Positions 1 through 7,795 of a stretch of 64,000 bases of DNA are shown piece after piece. The stretch comes from Melioribacter sp051488665 (GTDB lineage: Bacteria > Bacteroidota > Ignavibacteria > Ignavibacteriales > Melioribacteraceae): contig NZ_JBPSEG010000003.1 of NCBI RefSeq assembly GCF_051488665.1, positions 62,001-126,000 on the forward strand, in the 5' to 3' direction. The notes under the pieces are model-generated. The model searched no databases and had not been told where the DNA came from. It saw only the letters and a list, made by a program, of their open reading frames with translations. The first letter of the stretch is position 1, and each line of letters opens with the position of its first letter. The position numbers and the translations under genes are program-made.

Positions 1-662
1 TCGCTTTCCAATGAAATATAATCAACATCCCAGTCGGTATTAATAACGGGCGCGGGTTCCGCGGGTTTGGTTTGTTCGCTCGTAATCGAACTGTCGGATG
101 AGGGCGCAAGTCCTTTGCTTTTGAATTCTTCTTCTAATTCCTTTGCGGGTTCGTATCCGGCATTAGCGGCTTTTTTCACGTAATCGTAAGCTTTGGCATA
201 GTCTCTCGAGACGACCAAATTATCGGTATACATAATTCCGAGCGCAAATTGCGCTTCGGGCATGCCGAGTTCCGCCGCCGATTTGAAATTGTAAAACGAT
301 TCGAAAGGATTCCAGGGCACTCCGATGCCGTTATAAAGCAGAATCCCGTAGTTATATTTTGCGGCTGCAAGATTTTGATCGGCGGCTTTCCTTATCCAGT
401 AAATCGCTTTGACCGTATCGGGTTCGAAACCTTTGCCTATCAAATATCTTATACCGAGCTCGTGTTGAGCAAAGGGGTCGCCTCTGTTGGCTTCGTTAAC
501 AAGAATATACCCGGCTAAAAGCGAATACGACGGATACTTCGCTTTGAAATAAGAAACTTTTCTGGAGCCGGAATTTTTAAATGCCTCGCTTTTTAAAGTG
601 TCTTTTTGCGCGGACAATAAAATCGAAAAAAGAAGGGTAATAAGAAATGTATATTTAATCAT
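1..662 (-). CDS. Sel1-like repeat secreted protein (3' end missing)
   Basis: The frame starts at the ATG ending at 662 and stays open to the left edge, so the C-terminus is missing. The first ~18 residues are a hydrophobic signal peptide ending near LLSAQ. From about residue 65 there are three Sel1/TPR-like units, recognisable by AQHELGIRYLIGKG, AAKYNYGILLYNGIG and AQFALGIMY, each followed by an A-x-x-W/Y-x-x-K-A-A helix. After about residue 175 the sequence becomes Ser/Pro/Glu-rich, which looks like a linker to a lost domain. Sel1 repeats mediate protein-protein contacts; a periplasmic or envelope role is inferred from the signal peptide. The partner and function are unknown. Confidence 0.75.
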   Translation of the reverse strand, partial: MIKYTFLITLLFSILLSAQKDTLKSEAFKNSGSRKVSYFKAKYPSYSLLAGYILVNEANRGDPFAQHELGIRYLIGKGFEPDTVKAIYWIRKAADQNLAAAKYNYGILLYNGIGVPWNPFESFYNFKSAAELGMPEAQFALGIMYTDNLVVSRDYAKAYDYVKKAANAGYEPAKELEEEFKSKGLAPSSDSSITSEQTKPAEPAPVINTDWDVDYISLES

Positions 663-665
663 AAT

Positions 666-1082
666 CTAAGAGACGGATTTCTTCAAAATAAAATAATTCC
701 TGCCGTTGATCGAGAAGTAATTGACTTCGTCCATTAATTGTTTGATTATATAGAGACCCATTCCGCTTTCAGGCAGATTGTCGATATCATCCGGGTCAAA
801 TTCCAGTTCCGGAATGTCGAGATTAGGTCGGGGTATTCCTTCGTCAATAATTTCAAGCGTCAGGTAATCGCCCTCTTTGCGGAATTTAATCGTAATCTCT
901 CTGCCGGGTTCCTCTTTATAGCCATGTTTAATAACGTTATTTGCCGCTTCGGTTAAACAAATATTAAAAGCGTTTTTTATATGCTCTTCAACATTATTTT
1001 GTTCCAGTACGGCAAGCAGTTTTTCGGCAGCGTCGAGAACGCATTCATAACGGCTGTCGATATTTAAACAGAATTCGTCCAT
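666..1082 (-). CDS. RsbW/SpoIIAB-like anti-sigma-type ATPase (HATPase_c)
   Basis: This 138-residue protein is a single GHKL-type ATP-binding domain. The N box is E45-A-A-N-N49, the G1 box D80-E-G82 and the G2 box G107-M-G-L110. Small stand-alone proteins of this kind are serine kinases or anti-sigma factors that phosphorylate STAS proteins and are opposed by SpoIIE/PP2C phosphatases. The frame is open upstream to 1223, but the extension is hydrophobic and unlike the family, so the ATG at 1082 was chosen. A SpoIIE-type phosphatase lies 1.8 kb away on the same strand, which suggests, but does not prove, that they belong to one partner-switching pathway. No STAS antagonist or sigma factor is visible nearby. 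Confidence 0.82.
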   Translation of the reverse strand: MDEFCLNIDSRYECVLDAAEKLLAVLEQNNVEEHIKNAFNICLTEAANNVIKHGYKEEPGREITIKFRKEGDYLTLEIIDEGIPRPNLDIPELEFDPDDIDNLPESGMGLYIIKQLMDEVNYFSINGRNYFILKKSVS

Positions 1083-1235
1083 TCCTTTCCATATTAAACC
1101 CTGTTCAAATATATGAAAAGCCCGTAAAAATAGAAATGAAATAAATTGAGCGTTACTTAAGATAAAAATAAAATTGCTTCGCGAATGCACGGCGTCTAAT
1201 GCCATGCATCCGGAAGCAATCAATTGAAAAATCGC

Positions 1236-1442
1236 TTATTCCTGTTTTGCTTCGGCTTCTTTTGTTTTACATGTCGAAATGCCGAAAGGCAGATATAACG
1301 GGCACCAGCCAATCAATGCCGTCCCGAGAGGAATCAAGCCGATCAAACCCCACCAGCTTTCGTAAATGATGCCGAGGATCAGAATTACTAATCCCAGAAT
1401 GATTCTGAAAGTTTTGTCGCCGCCTCCTACGTTCTTTTTCAT
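1236..1442 (-). CDS. DUF2892 (YgaP-type transmembrane domain) protein
   Basis: This 68-residue protein has the DUF2892 pattern. A short N-terminus with K-N-V-G-G-G-D-K is followed by two membrane helices (about 13-28 and 32-47), and a cysteine-containing C-terminus follows (W-C-P-L-Y-L-P-F-G then S-T-C). In other proteins this domain is the membrane anchor of rhodanese sulfurtransferases such as YgaP. Here it stands alone, as is common. It has a good ribosome site (AGGAGG just upstream of the ATG at 1442). The exact role is unknown; an inner-membrane location is inferred. Confidence 0.8.
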   Translation of the reverse strand: MKKNVGGGDKTFRIILGLVILILGIIYESWWGLIGLIPLGTALIGWCPLYLPFGISTCKTKEAEAKQE

Positions 1443-1493
1443 ACTGCCTCCTTTTTGTTGATATGATTTAGATGCATCCGGCTTAAAGACGAT

Positions 1494-2783
1494 TCATTTT
1501 AGAATCGCGCATTTCGCCGCAACCAAATAACCGTCTGCAGAAAGAACTATAAAATAGACGCCCGAACTGTAGTTCGCGCTGTTCAAATAAACCGTATGAT
1601 ATCCGGGATAAACTTCCATTTCGGACAGAATTTCAACAAGCTCTCCGTTTACGGAATAGATTGCCAGTTTGACAAATTTTATCTCGTTTTCATTTCCCGG
1701 TATAAAATATTTTATACGCGCCGCTGAATTAAACGGATTCGGATAAACATTTATTTTCTCTTTACCTCCGCCGTTAAATTCTACTTCATTCGATTCGTAA
1801 TATTTAAAAGAACCGTCAAAATCGATTTGTTTGAGGCGGTACCGGAATCTGATGCCGTTTTCGGGACTGTCCTCAAAATAATAAAATTTCGGCGAAAAAG
1901 AATTACCGTGTCCGTACACAAATCCGATTTTCCGCCAGCCGCCATTACTGCCGATGTCTAATCTTTCGACTTCGAAGCCGTAGTTATTTATCTCGGTAAC
2001 AGTTTGCCAGCTCAGAATTACCTTCTCTTCAAGATACGCCGCCCTGAAAAAAGCCATTTCCACCGGCAGCGGCGCCTGATTCCACGATGTCGATACTCTA
2101 ATCCCGTCGATATACGCTTTGTTGGTTGTTGTTTCCTGTCGTAAGGCGATTGCAGATATATTAGAAGGTTCTGTTGTGGAAGTAGAATCCATTTTTATAT
2201 CGGGTTCCGGCTCGGTGACTGGTATTTCATCTTCGAATATGAACAGGCTCGCCCGGTCGTTACCGCTGCCGCTATTTAAAATATACTTTATCACTACAAG
2301 GTAAGTTTTATTATAAGAAAAAACCGTATCGATAAATAGAGGCTCGTCGGAAGTTTTGCTGAGTCCGAATTTAAAACTAGTACCCTCTACTTCCTCCTTC
2401 AAATAAAGTTTTCCTGCATAACGATTAAGAGTACTACTAGCAAATTCAATTATTTCTTTTCCACCTTGAGAAGTAGTAGCACCTTCAACTTTTATCAACA
2501 GAGAAAGATAAAACGTACCCGACTCGTATTCATAGCCCAAACTTCTGTAATAGTCGATTCCATCAGCATCAATTTTAACAGATTTACCCGAAACCGACGG
2601 ATATCCGGGAAAAGTTAAGTTATAATCTTCAATCAGTATTCCGCCATCACCCGTGTGATATGTTGTCCAGTTATGCCACGACAACGAATCTCCAACCGGA
2701 TAGTCGAAATTTTCTTCGAGAATCAGTTGGGAATAGTTCAACGAAACGCACACGAAAAAGAGGAAGGCTAAATACTTTTTCAT
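1494..2783 (-). CDS. Secreted protein with C-terminal T9SS sorting domain
   Basis: Residues 1-19 form a signal peptide. The middle (about 25-235) is a beta-rich region that looks like a concanavalin-type jelly roll, starting with EENFDYPVGDSL. A short fibronectin-like stretch follows (LSWQTVTEINNYGFEVER). The last ~80 residues are a typical Por/T9SS type A sorting domain: NVYPNPFNSA, then YSVNGELV, then SGVYFIVL and a terminal K. Such proteins cross the outer membrane by the type IX system and are released or anchored at the surface. No catalytic motif was recognised, so the function of the N-terminal domain is unknown. Confidence 0.8.
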   Translation of the reverse strand: MKKYLAFLFFVCVSLNYSQLILEENFDYPVGDSLSWHNWTTYHTGDGGILIEDYNLTFPGYPSVSGKSVKIDADGIDYYRSLGYEYESGTFYLSLLIKVEGATTSQGGKEIIEFASSTLNRYAGKLYLKEEVEGTSFKFGLSKTSDEPLFIDTVFSYNKTYLVVIKYILNSGSGNDRASLFIFEDEIPVTEPEPDIKMDSTSTTEPSNISAIALRQETTTNKAYIDGIRVSTSWNQAPLPVEMAFFRAAYLEEKVILSWQTVTEINNYGFEVERLDIGSNGGWRKIGFVYGHGNSFSPKFYYFEDSPENGIRFRYRLKQIDFDGSFKYYESNEVEFNGGGKEKINVYPNPFNSAARIKYFIPGNENEIKFVKLAIYSVNGELVEILSEMEVYPGYHTVYLNSANYSSGVYFIVLSADGYLVAAKCAILK

Positions 2784-2876
2784 GTCGTACCCTCTAATTA
2801 AAAAACATACCGAGGAAAGGAACTTAAAGAAGATAAAAAGTTAATTTGAAAAAGTCACTTAAAAAAAAGAAATAAT

Positions 2877-4025
2877 CTAATATTCTTCAACGCAGACGAT
2901 TTTGTCTTCCGAACGGAATTTTTCTATCAGCAGAGGGATGATTTTATCGCGATCGAGAATCCCTTTTTGTTTAAACACAATATCGCCTTCGGCGGGATTT
3001 TTGGCTCTGCCCCAGTATAAATTGATTTTATCGGCAACGTTCAAGTAAGCGTACAATTGCGTCACCGGGTTGTTTATATTCAATTTATCGAGGTCTTCGC
3101 CCCAGATATTATAAAGCTGATTGAGAGTAACGGCTCCTTCGGTTACCAACCCGATGCCGTCCAGATAATATCCCGGAGGAGTTATGTCGTTTTCGTCGTC
3201 GTCGTCGAGATAAAGTTCTTTGCCGAGAACGCGCGCGGCTATTTTGGCTGTTGTAGCTCCGCAAATAATTTTAAGTCCTTTTTTGTTTACGAATCTTTGA
3301 ACGACTTGATCATCGGAAGATTTATCTGCCGGGGCGCCCGTTAACATGTTTACAATTTTAGACCGGCGGCATTTAATCAAAGCCGCGGTTAAATCGTCCT
3401 TCGGTTCGTAATTCCAGAGTCTCTTCGATTCTTTCAATATTTCTGCGGGCAGCTTTTCAATTTTCACTCCGTTGTCCAGAAGTTCATTAACGTACCTGGC
3501 AATTTTTTCAATCTGCCAGCCTTCGGGATTTTCCCTGCCGATTCCCGACATTGTAATTCCGTCGCTTAAAATCAGCAAGCCCTCGTCTTTATTTAACGAA
3601 AAACTGATTTCATTTACAATCGCGTCGTAAAAAGAATGCGCAACGCCGTTTAATACGACAGCCTTTCCGCCTGAAATCAATATAACAGGAGGCATGTCGT
3701 ATAAAAGAGCGACTCCCAATCCGTCGTTCAAAATTCTTACAGCAGATAAAAACGCAACCGGATTATTTTCCTTTTTTGCTTTTTCGATTATATGAATTAA
3801 ACTCGAGAAAGCTTTTCTGAGAGAATAACCGGAACGGATAAGCTCCATAAATTGAGAAAGATATAATTGCGCAGACAAATGAGCTTTTAATCCCGAACCG
3901 AGTCCGTCTGCCAGTACAAAAACCGAACCGATATTGCTGCGCGTCTTTTCTGTGACGTCTCCGCATAATCGGTTATTCCCTTTTGGCGACGATTCAACTA
4001 TTATTTCGCAGAATAATTCTCCCAT
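2877..4025 (-). CDS. SpoIIE/PP2C-family serine phosphatase with extra C-terminal domain
   Basis: Residues ~30-222 form a SpoIIE-type PP2C domain. Its metal-binding acidic motifs are visible as V-L-A-D-G-L-G-S-G (Asp at about 40), L-I-L-S-D-G (Asp at about 155) and P-K-D-D-L-T (Asp pair at about 210). About 160 residues follow that do not belong to the phosphatase fold and contain a run D-D-D-D-E-N-D; their role is unknown. The gene overlaps the end of the sensory hydrogenase gene by about 25 bases, so the two are probably co-translated. A TTG six bases upstream (4031) is an alternative start. Family members dephosphorylate phosphoserine on STAS anti-anti-sigma proteins. The likely input here is the hydrogenase-PAS sensor, the output a partner-switching or related pathway. 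Confidence 0.85.
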   Translation of the reverse strand: MGELFCEIIVESSPKGNNRLCGDVTEKTRSNIGSVFVLADGLGSGLKAHLSAQLYLSQFMELIRSGYSLRKAFSSLIHIIEKAKKENNPVAFLSAVRILNDGLGVALLYDMPPVILISGGKAVVLNGVAHSFYDAIVNEISFSLNKDEGLLILSDGITMSGIGRENPEGWQIEKIARYVNELLDNGVKIEKLPAEILKESKRLWNYEPKDDLTAALIKCRRSKIVNMLTGAPADKSSDDQVVQRFVNKKGLKIICGATTAKIAARVLGKELYLDDDDENDITPPGYYLDGIGLVTEGAVTLNQLYNIWGEDLDKLNINNPVTQLYAYLNVADKINLYWGRAKNPAEGDIVFKQKGILDRDKIIPLLIEKFRSEDKIVCVEEY

Positions 4026-5755
4026 ATCCAATCGTTTCCTTTTCCGGGACTGTGAATTTTCTCCTCTTGCGATAATTGCATCAATTGTTCTACAAGTTCC
4101 TCGCCTTTTGCGGCGCTTTCCCCTAAAAATTTGGTAAGATTTTGCGCCATTATCATCTGGTGTTCCAGGAGTTCGCGCGCCTGTTCTACTACTTTGCGCC
4201 GCATCGCATTGAGTTTTTCTTCATTTAAAATTGCGCCGGTGATATCGACAAATATACCGACGTACTGTTCTTCTTCGGGCAGTTTATAAAGTATCTGATG
4301 ACAAATCAGATTGTAATTTTTATGTTCTTCGGTTAATTCGACTATTTCATTGTTTCCGTCTTTAAGGCGGACGAACGGCTCGGGGTCCATTAAACGAGAT
4401 ATCTTCTTGCCCAGTAAGGCATTGCCGCACACGAAAAACTTTTTGAACGCTTCGTTCATGTGGAGTATACTCAACTCTTTGTCGAGTATTACGATACCGT
4501 TTGGAGACGTTTCGATGATTTTGTCCGTTCTTTGTTCTGCCAGCCGTCTCATATAAGGAATGCACGATTCGAGTTCTATTTTCTCGTTCAAAACAGCTTC
4601 CGCATTATCTCGGCATGTATTATAACCGCAGGCTCCGCAGTTCAATTCGTCTTCTTCCGTCATTATCCCCTTTTGATTCAGAATTTTCGTTATCTCATTA
4701 ATGTCGCGCTTTTTATCAATTCCGCTTTGAGTTCGCCTAAAAGCTCTGGTAATATCGACTTTCTTAAGCCCCGGATTTTCAGAGGCGGTTGAGCCCGATT
4801 TATTTTTGAACGAATCGATTACTTTTCTCTTCCTTTCAAACAATCCGGCGCTTCCGTACACGCCCGGTCCGTTAATACATCCCATTCTGCACATTAGCGG
4901 TTCGATGAAATTTTTCTTATTCGAAATTTCACTCAAAGAATCTTTTATTTCTTCCCACCCGCAGACGTAATGAATTTCTTCGTTTAGATTGTCGGAGTTT
5001 GCCAGCGCGGTTTTAATCATTCCGCCGGTTAGAGGATAGAGCCTCGAATAGCCTAAGGATTGTCGGTCGAACCCGCTTTCCTCAAAATTTTTAAAATCGA
5101 TCGATTTTTCTTTCATCCAATCGTATAGTTCTTCAAACGTAATTACTGCGTCGACGAGAGCTTCGGATTCGGGTCGCTCGGCTTCTTCTTTTTTAGCCAC
5201 ACAGGGACCTATAAAAACAACTTTCCAGTCTGCGCCGAGTTCGCTTTTAATTTCGGAGGCATGAGCCGCCATCGGCGAAAGAAACGGTGCCAGATAATCC
5301 GTCAATTCCGGCTGATGTTTTTCAACATAATTCACCAGAGAGGGGCATGCCGAAGAAAGAAGAGATTTGTGGTTGACTTTGTAATACTCGAACGATTCCA
5401 AAGCCACATTTTCAGCGGCTACTGAAGTTTCGGCTATAAATTTGAATCCGAGTTTTCTCAGTACGGAAGGGAGCCTGCTGCATTCCCATTCTTCAAAAAA
5501 TGCCGGATAAGACGGCGCTACCGAAACTGCGGTATTAAATTCGGAAACTAGACGTTTAACTTTTTCGATATCGTTTCTGTATTGTTTTGCATTTTGCGGA
5601 CATTCTTTCAAACAATTTCCGCACAATATGCACAAAGATTCGTCGACGGACGCCTGTCCGTTAATAACGCTGATGGCTTTGACGGGACAATTGCGAAGAC
5701 ATCTGTAGCAGTCCCTGCATCTGGCTTCAATCGTATAAATAATTCTTCCCGACAT
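4001..5755 (-). CDS. hydS: Sensory [FeFe] hydrogenase-like protein with PAS domain (HydS type)
   Basis: Domain order: two 4Fe-4S ferredoxin motifs (C13/16/19/23 and C42/45/48/52), an [FeFe] hydrogenase H-cluster domain (about 70-300), a further Fe-S domain of the C-x2-C-x4-C...C type (C373, C376, C381, C398), then a PAS domain (about 405-505) and a C-terminal helical tail. All four H-cluster ligands are present (C137, C185, C289, C293). The residue just before the first ligand, the proton-relay Cys of catalytic enzymes, is Ala136 (S-S-A-C-P). That substitution and the PAS domain are marks of group C sensory hydrogenases such as HydS of Thermotoga. It sits directly after hydA and overlaps the phosphatase gene. 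The inferred role is to sense H2 or redox state and signal to that phosphatase. Confidence 0.88.
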   Translation of the reverse strand: MSGRIIYTIEARCRDCYRCLRNCPVKAISVINGQASVDESLCILCGNCLKECPQNAKQYRNDIEKVKRLVSEFNTAVSVAPSYPAFFEEWECSRLPSVLRKLGFKFIAETSVAAENVALESFEYYKVNHKSLLSSACPSLVNYVEKHQPELTDYLAPFLSPMAAHASEIKSELGADWKVVFIGPCVAKKEEAERPESEALVDAVITFEELYDWMKEKSIDFKNFEESGFDRQSLGYSRLYPLTGGMIKTALANSDNLNEEIHYVCGWEEIKDSLSEISNKKNFIEPLMCRMGCINGPGVYGSAGLFERKRKVIDSFKNKSGSTASENPGLKKVDITRAFRRTQSGIDKKRDINEITKILNQKGIMTEEDELNCGACGYNTCRDNAEAVLNEKIELESCIPYMRRLAEQRTDKIIETSPNGIVILDKELSILHMNEAFKKFFVCGNALLGKKISRLMDPEPFVRLKDGNNEIVELTEEHKNYNLICHQILYKLPEEEQYVGIFVDITGAILNEEKLNAMRRKVVEQARELLEHQMIMAQNLTKFLGESAAKGEELVEQLMQLSQEEKIHSPGKGNDWIWENYSAK

Positions 5756-5775
5756 AATTTAACGGAGCTTTCTTT

Positions 5776-7794
5776 TCAATAATTTATTTCCTGAGTAAGA
5801 CTGAGTTTTTCCTTGATTAATTTGATTATATCTCCCGAATCGGTTGCGCTCAATTGTTCGCCAGCAATTTTCACATTTGGACCTTCGCTGCATTTTTCCA
5901 TGCAGAAGGTTGCATTGAGAGCCACCGCATTCGACAAACCTTTTTTCTCGATATAATTCAGTACATCCGAAATTATTTTTTGAGAGCCTTTAACGTAACA
6001 GTTAGTTCCGACGCAAACTTCAATAGTAAGTTTCTTTGAATCGTTTTCAGCAAATTTCGTCAAATTCTCCGGCGCAATGCGTCGTCTGTTGTAATATTTG
6101 GTATGCAGTAATTTGTGAGCCTTTCGACCATTGGGTTCGCTCAATAAAGTCGAGTATAATTCCGAGACGTACGGATTATCCTGCGATTTATGAACCTGCA
6201 AGGTTTTATCGGATTCGTAAAGGGCGGAAGCGCGTTTGCATTTATTGTCTGATTCCGTAGTATAAGGCTGACCAGCTCCGGCAATACATCCGCCCGGGCA
6301 AGCCATCACTTCAACGATATCGTATTCGGCTTCTTTATTCTTAATTTTCTTTATCAGTTCCGAAGCGTTTTTCAATCCGCTCACTATAGCCATTTTAATT
6401 TTAACTCCGTTCATCTCCAAATCGGCAGTTCTCAAAGCGGAGTCGCCTCTTAATTGTTTGAATTCAAAATCGAACAGTTTTTGACCCGTAAGTTTTTCGT
6501 ATGCATAACGCGCGACAGCTTCGGAAACGCCGCCGCTGCTGCCGAATATCACACCCGCTCCGGTCTTGAAACCCATCGGCATATCGAGCGGTTCGGGCGT
6601 CAGATTTTCAAATTTAATTCCGGCTTCTTTAATCATCGCCGCAAGTTCCACGGTCGTCAATACATAATCGACTTCTTTAATACCGCCGTGATTGAATTCC
6701 GGTCGTTTCGCTTCGGCTTTCTTTGCAGTGCACGGCATAATCGAAACCACAACGAGATTTTCTTTCTTTACGTTTAACGATCCGGGTAAGATTTCCTTGG
6801 CGACCGAACCGAACATTTGCTGAGGCGATTTACACGTCGAGAGATTGTTCATCAATTCGGGATGATAATACTCGACAAACTTCACCCAGCCGGGACAGCA
6901 GGAAGTAAAGAGCGGGAGTTTATAATCGTCCTGTTTGCGTTTAATAAATTCGTTGGCTTCTTCGATTACAGTCAAATCGGCGGCAAAGGAAGTGTCGAAT
7001 ACTCTGTCGAAGCCGATCATTTTAAGCGCGTTTACAATCTGTCCTGTCATAAGCGTTCCCGGCTTAAACCCGAACAATTCCCCTATTGCCACTCTTACAG
7101 CGGGAGCTATTTGAGCGACAACAACCTTTTCGGGATTTTCAATTTCTTCCCAAACTTTATCGGTTTCATAATTCGGAGTAATCGAGGCGGTCGGACAGAC
7201 GCGCGCGCATTGACCGCAATCGACGCAATCGACTTTTGCAAGCTCTTTTCCGAATGCGGGCATAACCGCAGATTTTTCTCCGCGTTTGACGAAATCGATA
7301 ACTCCTATGCCCTGAATTTCGCTGCAAGCTCTTACGCAGTCTCCGCACAAGATGCATTTATTCGGGTCTCTTACCAGCGCGTCGGACGATCTGTCGAGAT
7401 CGAAACGAATGTCTCTTTCCTTGAAACGGATTTCATCGACGCCGAGGTTGTTCGATAATTTCTGCAATTTACAAGTCTCGCTTTTTACGCAGGAGGTGCA
7501 ATTCCTGTCGTGATTCGCAAGAATCAACTCGAGCGCAATTTTTCTGATTTTACGCACCTCTCCGGTATGAGTTTTTACTTTCATTCCCGGCTGAGGTTTG
7601 GTGGTGCACGAAGTGACGATTCCGCGCCCTTCGATATCCACAACGCACATTCTGCATGCGCCGTAAATGCTCAATTCGGAATGGTAACAAAAAGTCGGAA
7701 TTTCGATGTTTGTTTTTCTGATTACTTCGAGCAAATTGCGCTCGTCAGAAAATTCAACTTTTTCGCCGTTTATGTACAAAAAATTATTTCCCAT
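5776..7794 (-). CDS. hydA: NAD-linked [FeFe] hydrogenase catalytic subunit HydA
   Basis: This 672-residue subunit has the full M3-type layout: an N-terminal [2Fe-2S] ferredoxin domain (C36, C47, C50, C63), a His-Cys3 4Fe-4S motif (H95, C99, C102, C108), two 4Fe-4S clusters (C147/150/153/157 and C190/193/196/200), and the H-cluster domain. The H-cluster motifs are T-S-C299-C300-P-G-W, M-P-C355-T-A-K-K and E-V-M-A-C499-P-G-G-C503. A C-terminal thioredoxin-like [2Fe-2S] domain follows (C594, C599, C631, C635). With hydB and hydC it would form the soluble trimeric HydABC enzyme that couples H2 to NAD(H), and in characterised relatives also ferredoxin, by electron bifurcation. The start has a perfect GGAGG site and sits one base after the hydB stop. 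The maturases HydEFG are not in this window. Confidence 0.95.
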   Translation of the reverse strand: MGNNFLYINGEKVEFSDERNLLEVIRKTNIEIPTFCYHSELSIYGACRMCVVDIEGRGIVTSCTTKPQPGMKVKTHTGEVRKIRKIALELILANHDRNCTSCVKSETCKLQKLSNNLGVDEIRFKERDIRFDLDRSSDALVRDPNKCILCGDCVRACSEIQGIGVIDFVKRGEKSAVMPAFGKELAKVDCVDCGQCARVCPTASITPNYETDKVWEEIENPEKVVVAQIAPAVRVAIGELFGFKPGTLMTGQIVNALKMIGFDRVFDTSFAADLTVIEEANEFIKRKQDDYKLPLFTSCCPGWVKFVEYYHPELMNNLSTCKSPQQMFGSVAKEILPGSLNVKKENLVVVSIMPCTAKKAEAKRPEFNHGGIKEVDYVLTTVELAAMIKEAGIKFENLTPEPLDMPMGFKTGAGVIFGSSGGVSEAVARYAYEKLTGQKLFDFEFKQLRGDSALRTADLEMNGVKIKMAIVSGLKNASELIKKIKNKEAEYDIVEVMACPGGCIAGAGQPYTTESDNKCKRASALYESDKTLQVHKSQDNPYVSELYSTLLSEPNGRKAHKLLHTKYYNRRRIAPENLTKFAENDSKKLTIEVCVGTNCYVKGSQKIISDVLNYIEKKGLSNAVALNATFCMEKCSEGPNVKIAGEQLSATDSGDIIKLIKEKLSLTQEINY

Positions 7795-7795
7795 A

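Noticed and set aside
1083..1223. N-terminal extension of the RsbW-like ATPase to 1223
   Set aside because: The extension is hydrophobic and Phe/Ile-rich, unlike the family, and adds no conserved motif.
6817..7458. 213-residue plus-strand frame opposite hydA
   Set aside because: Antisense shadow of a well-conserved gene; the composition is unlike the neighbours and there is no ribosome site of note.
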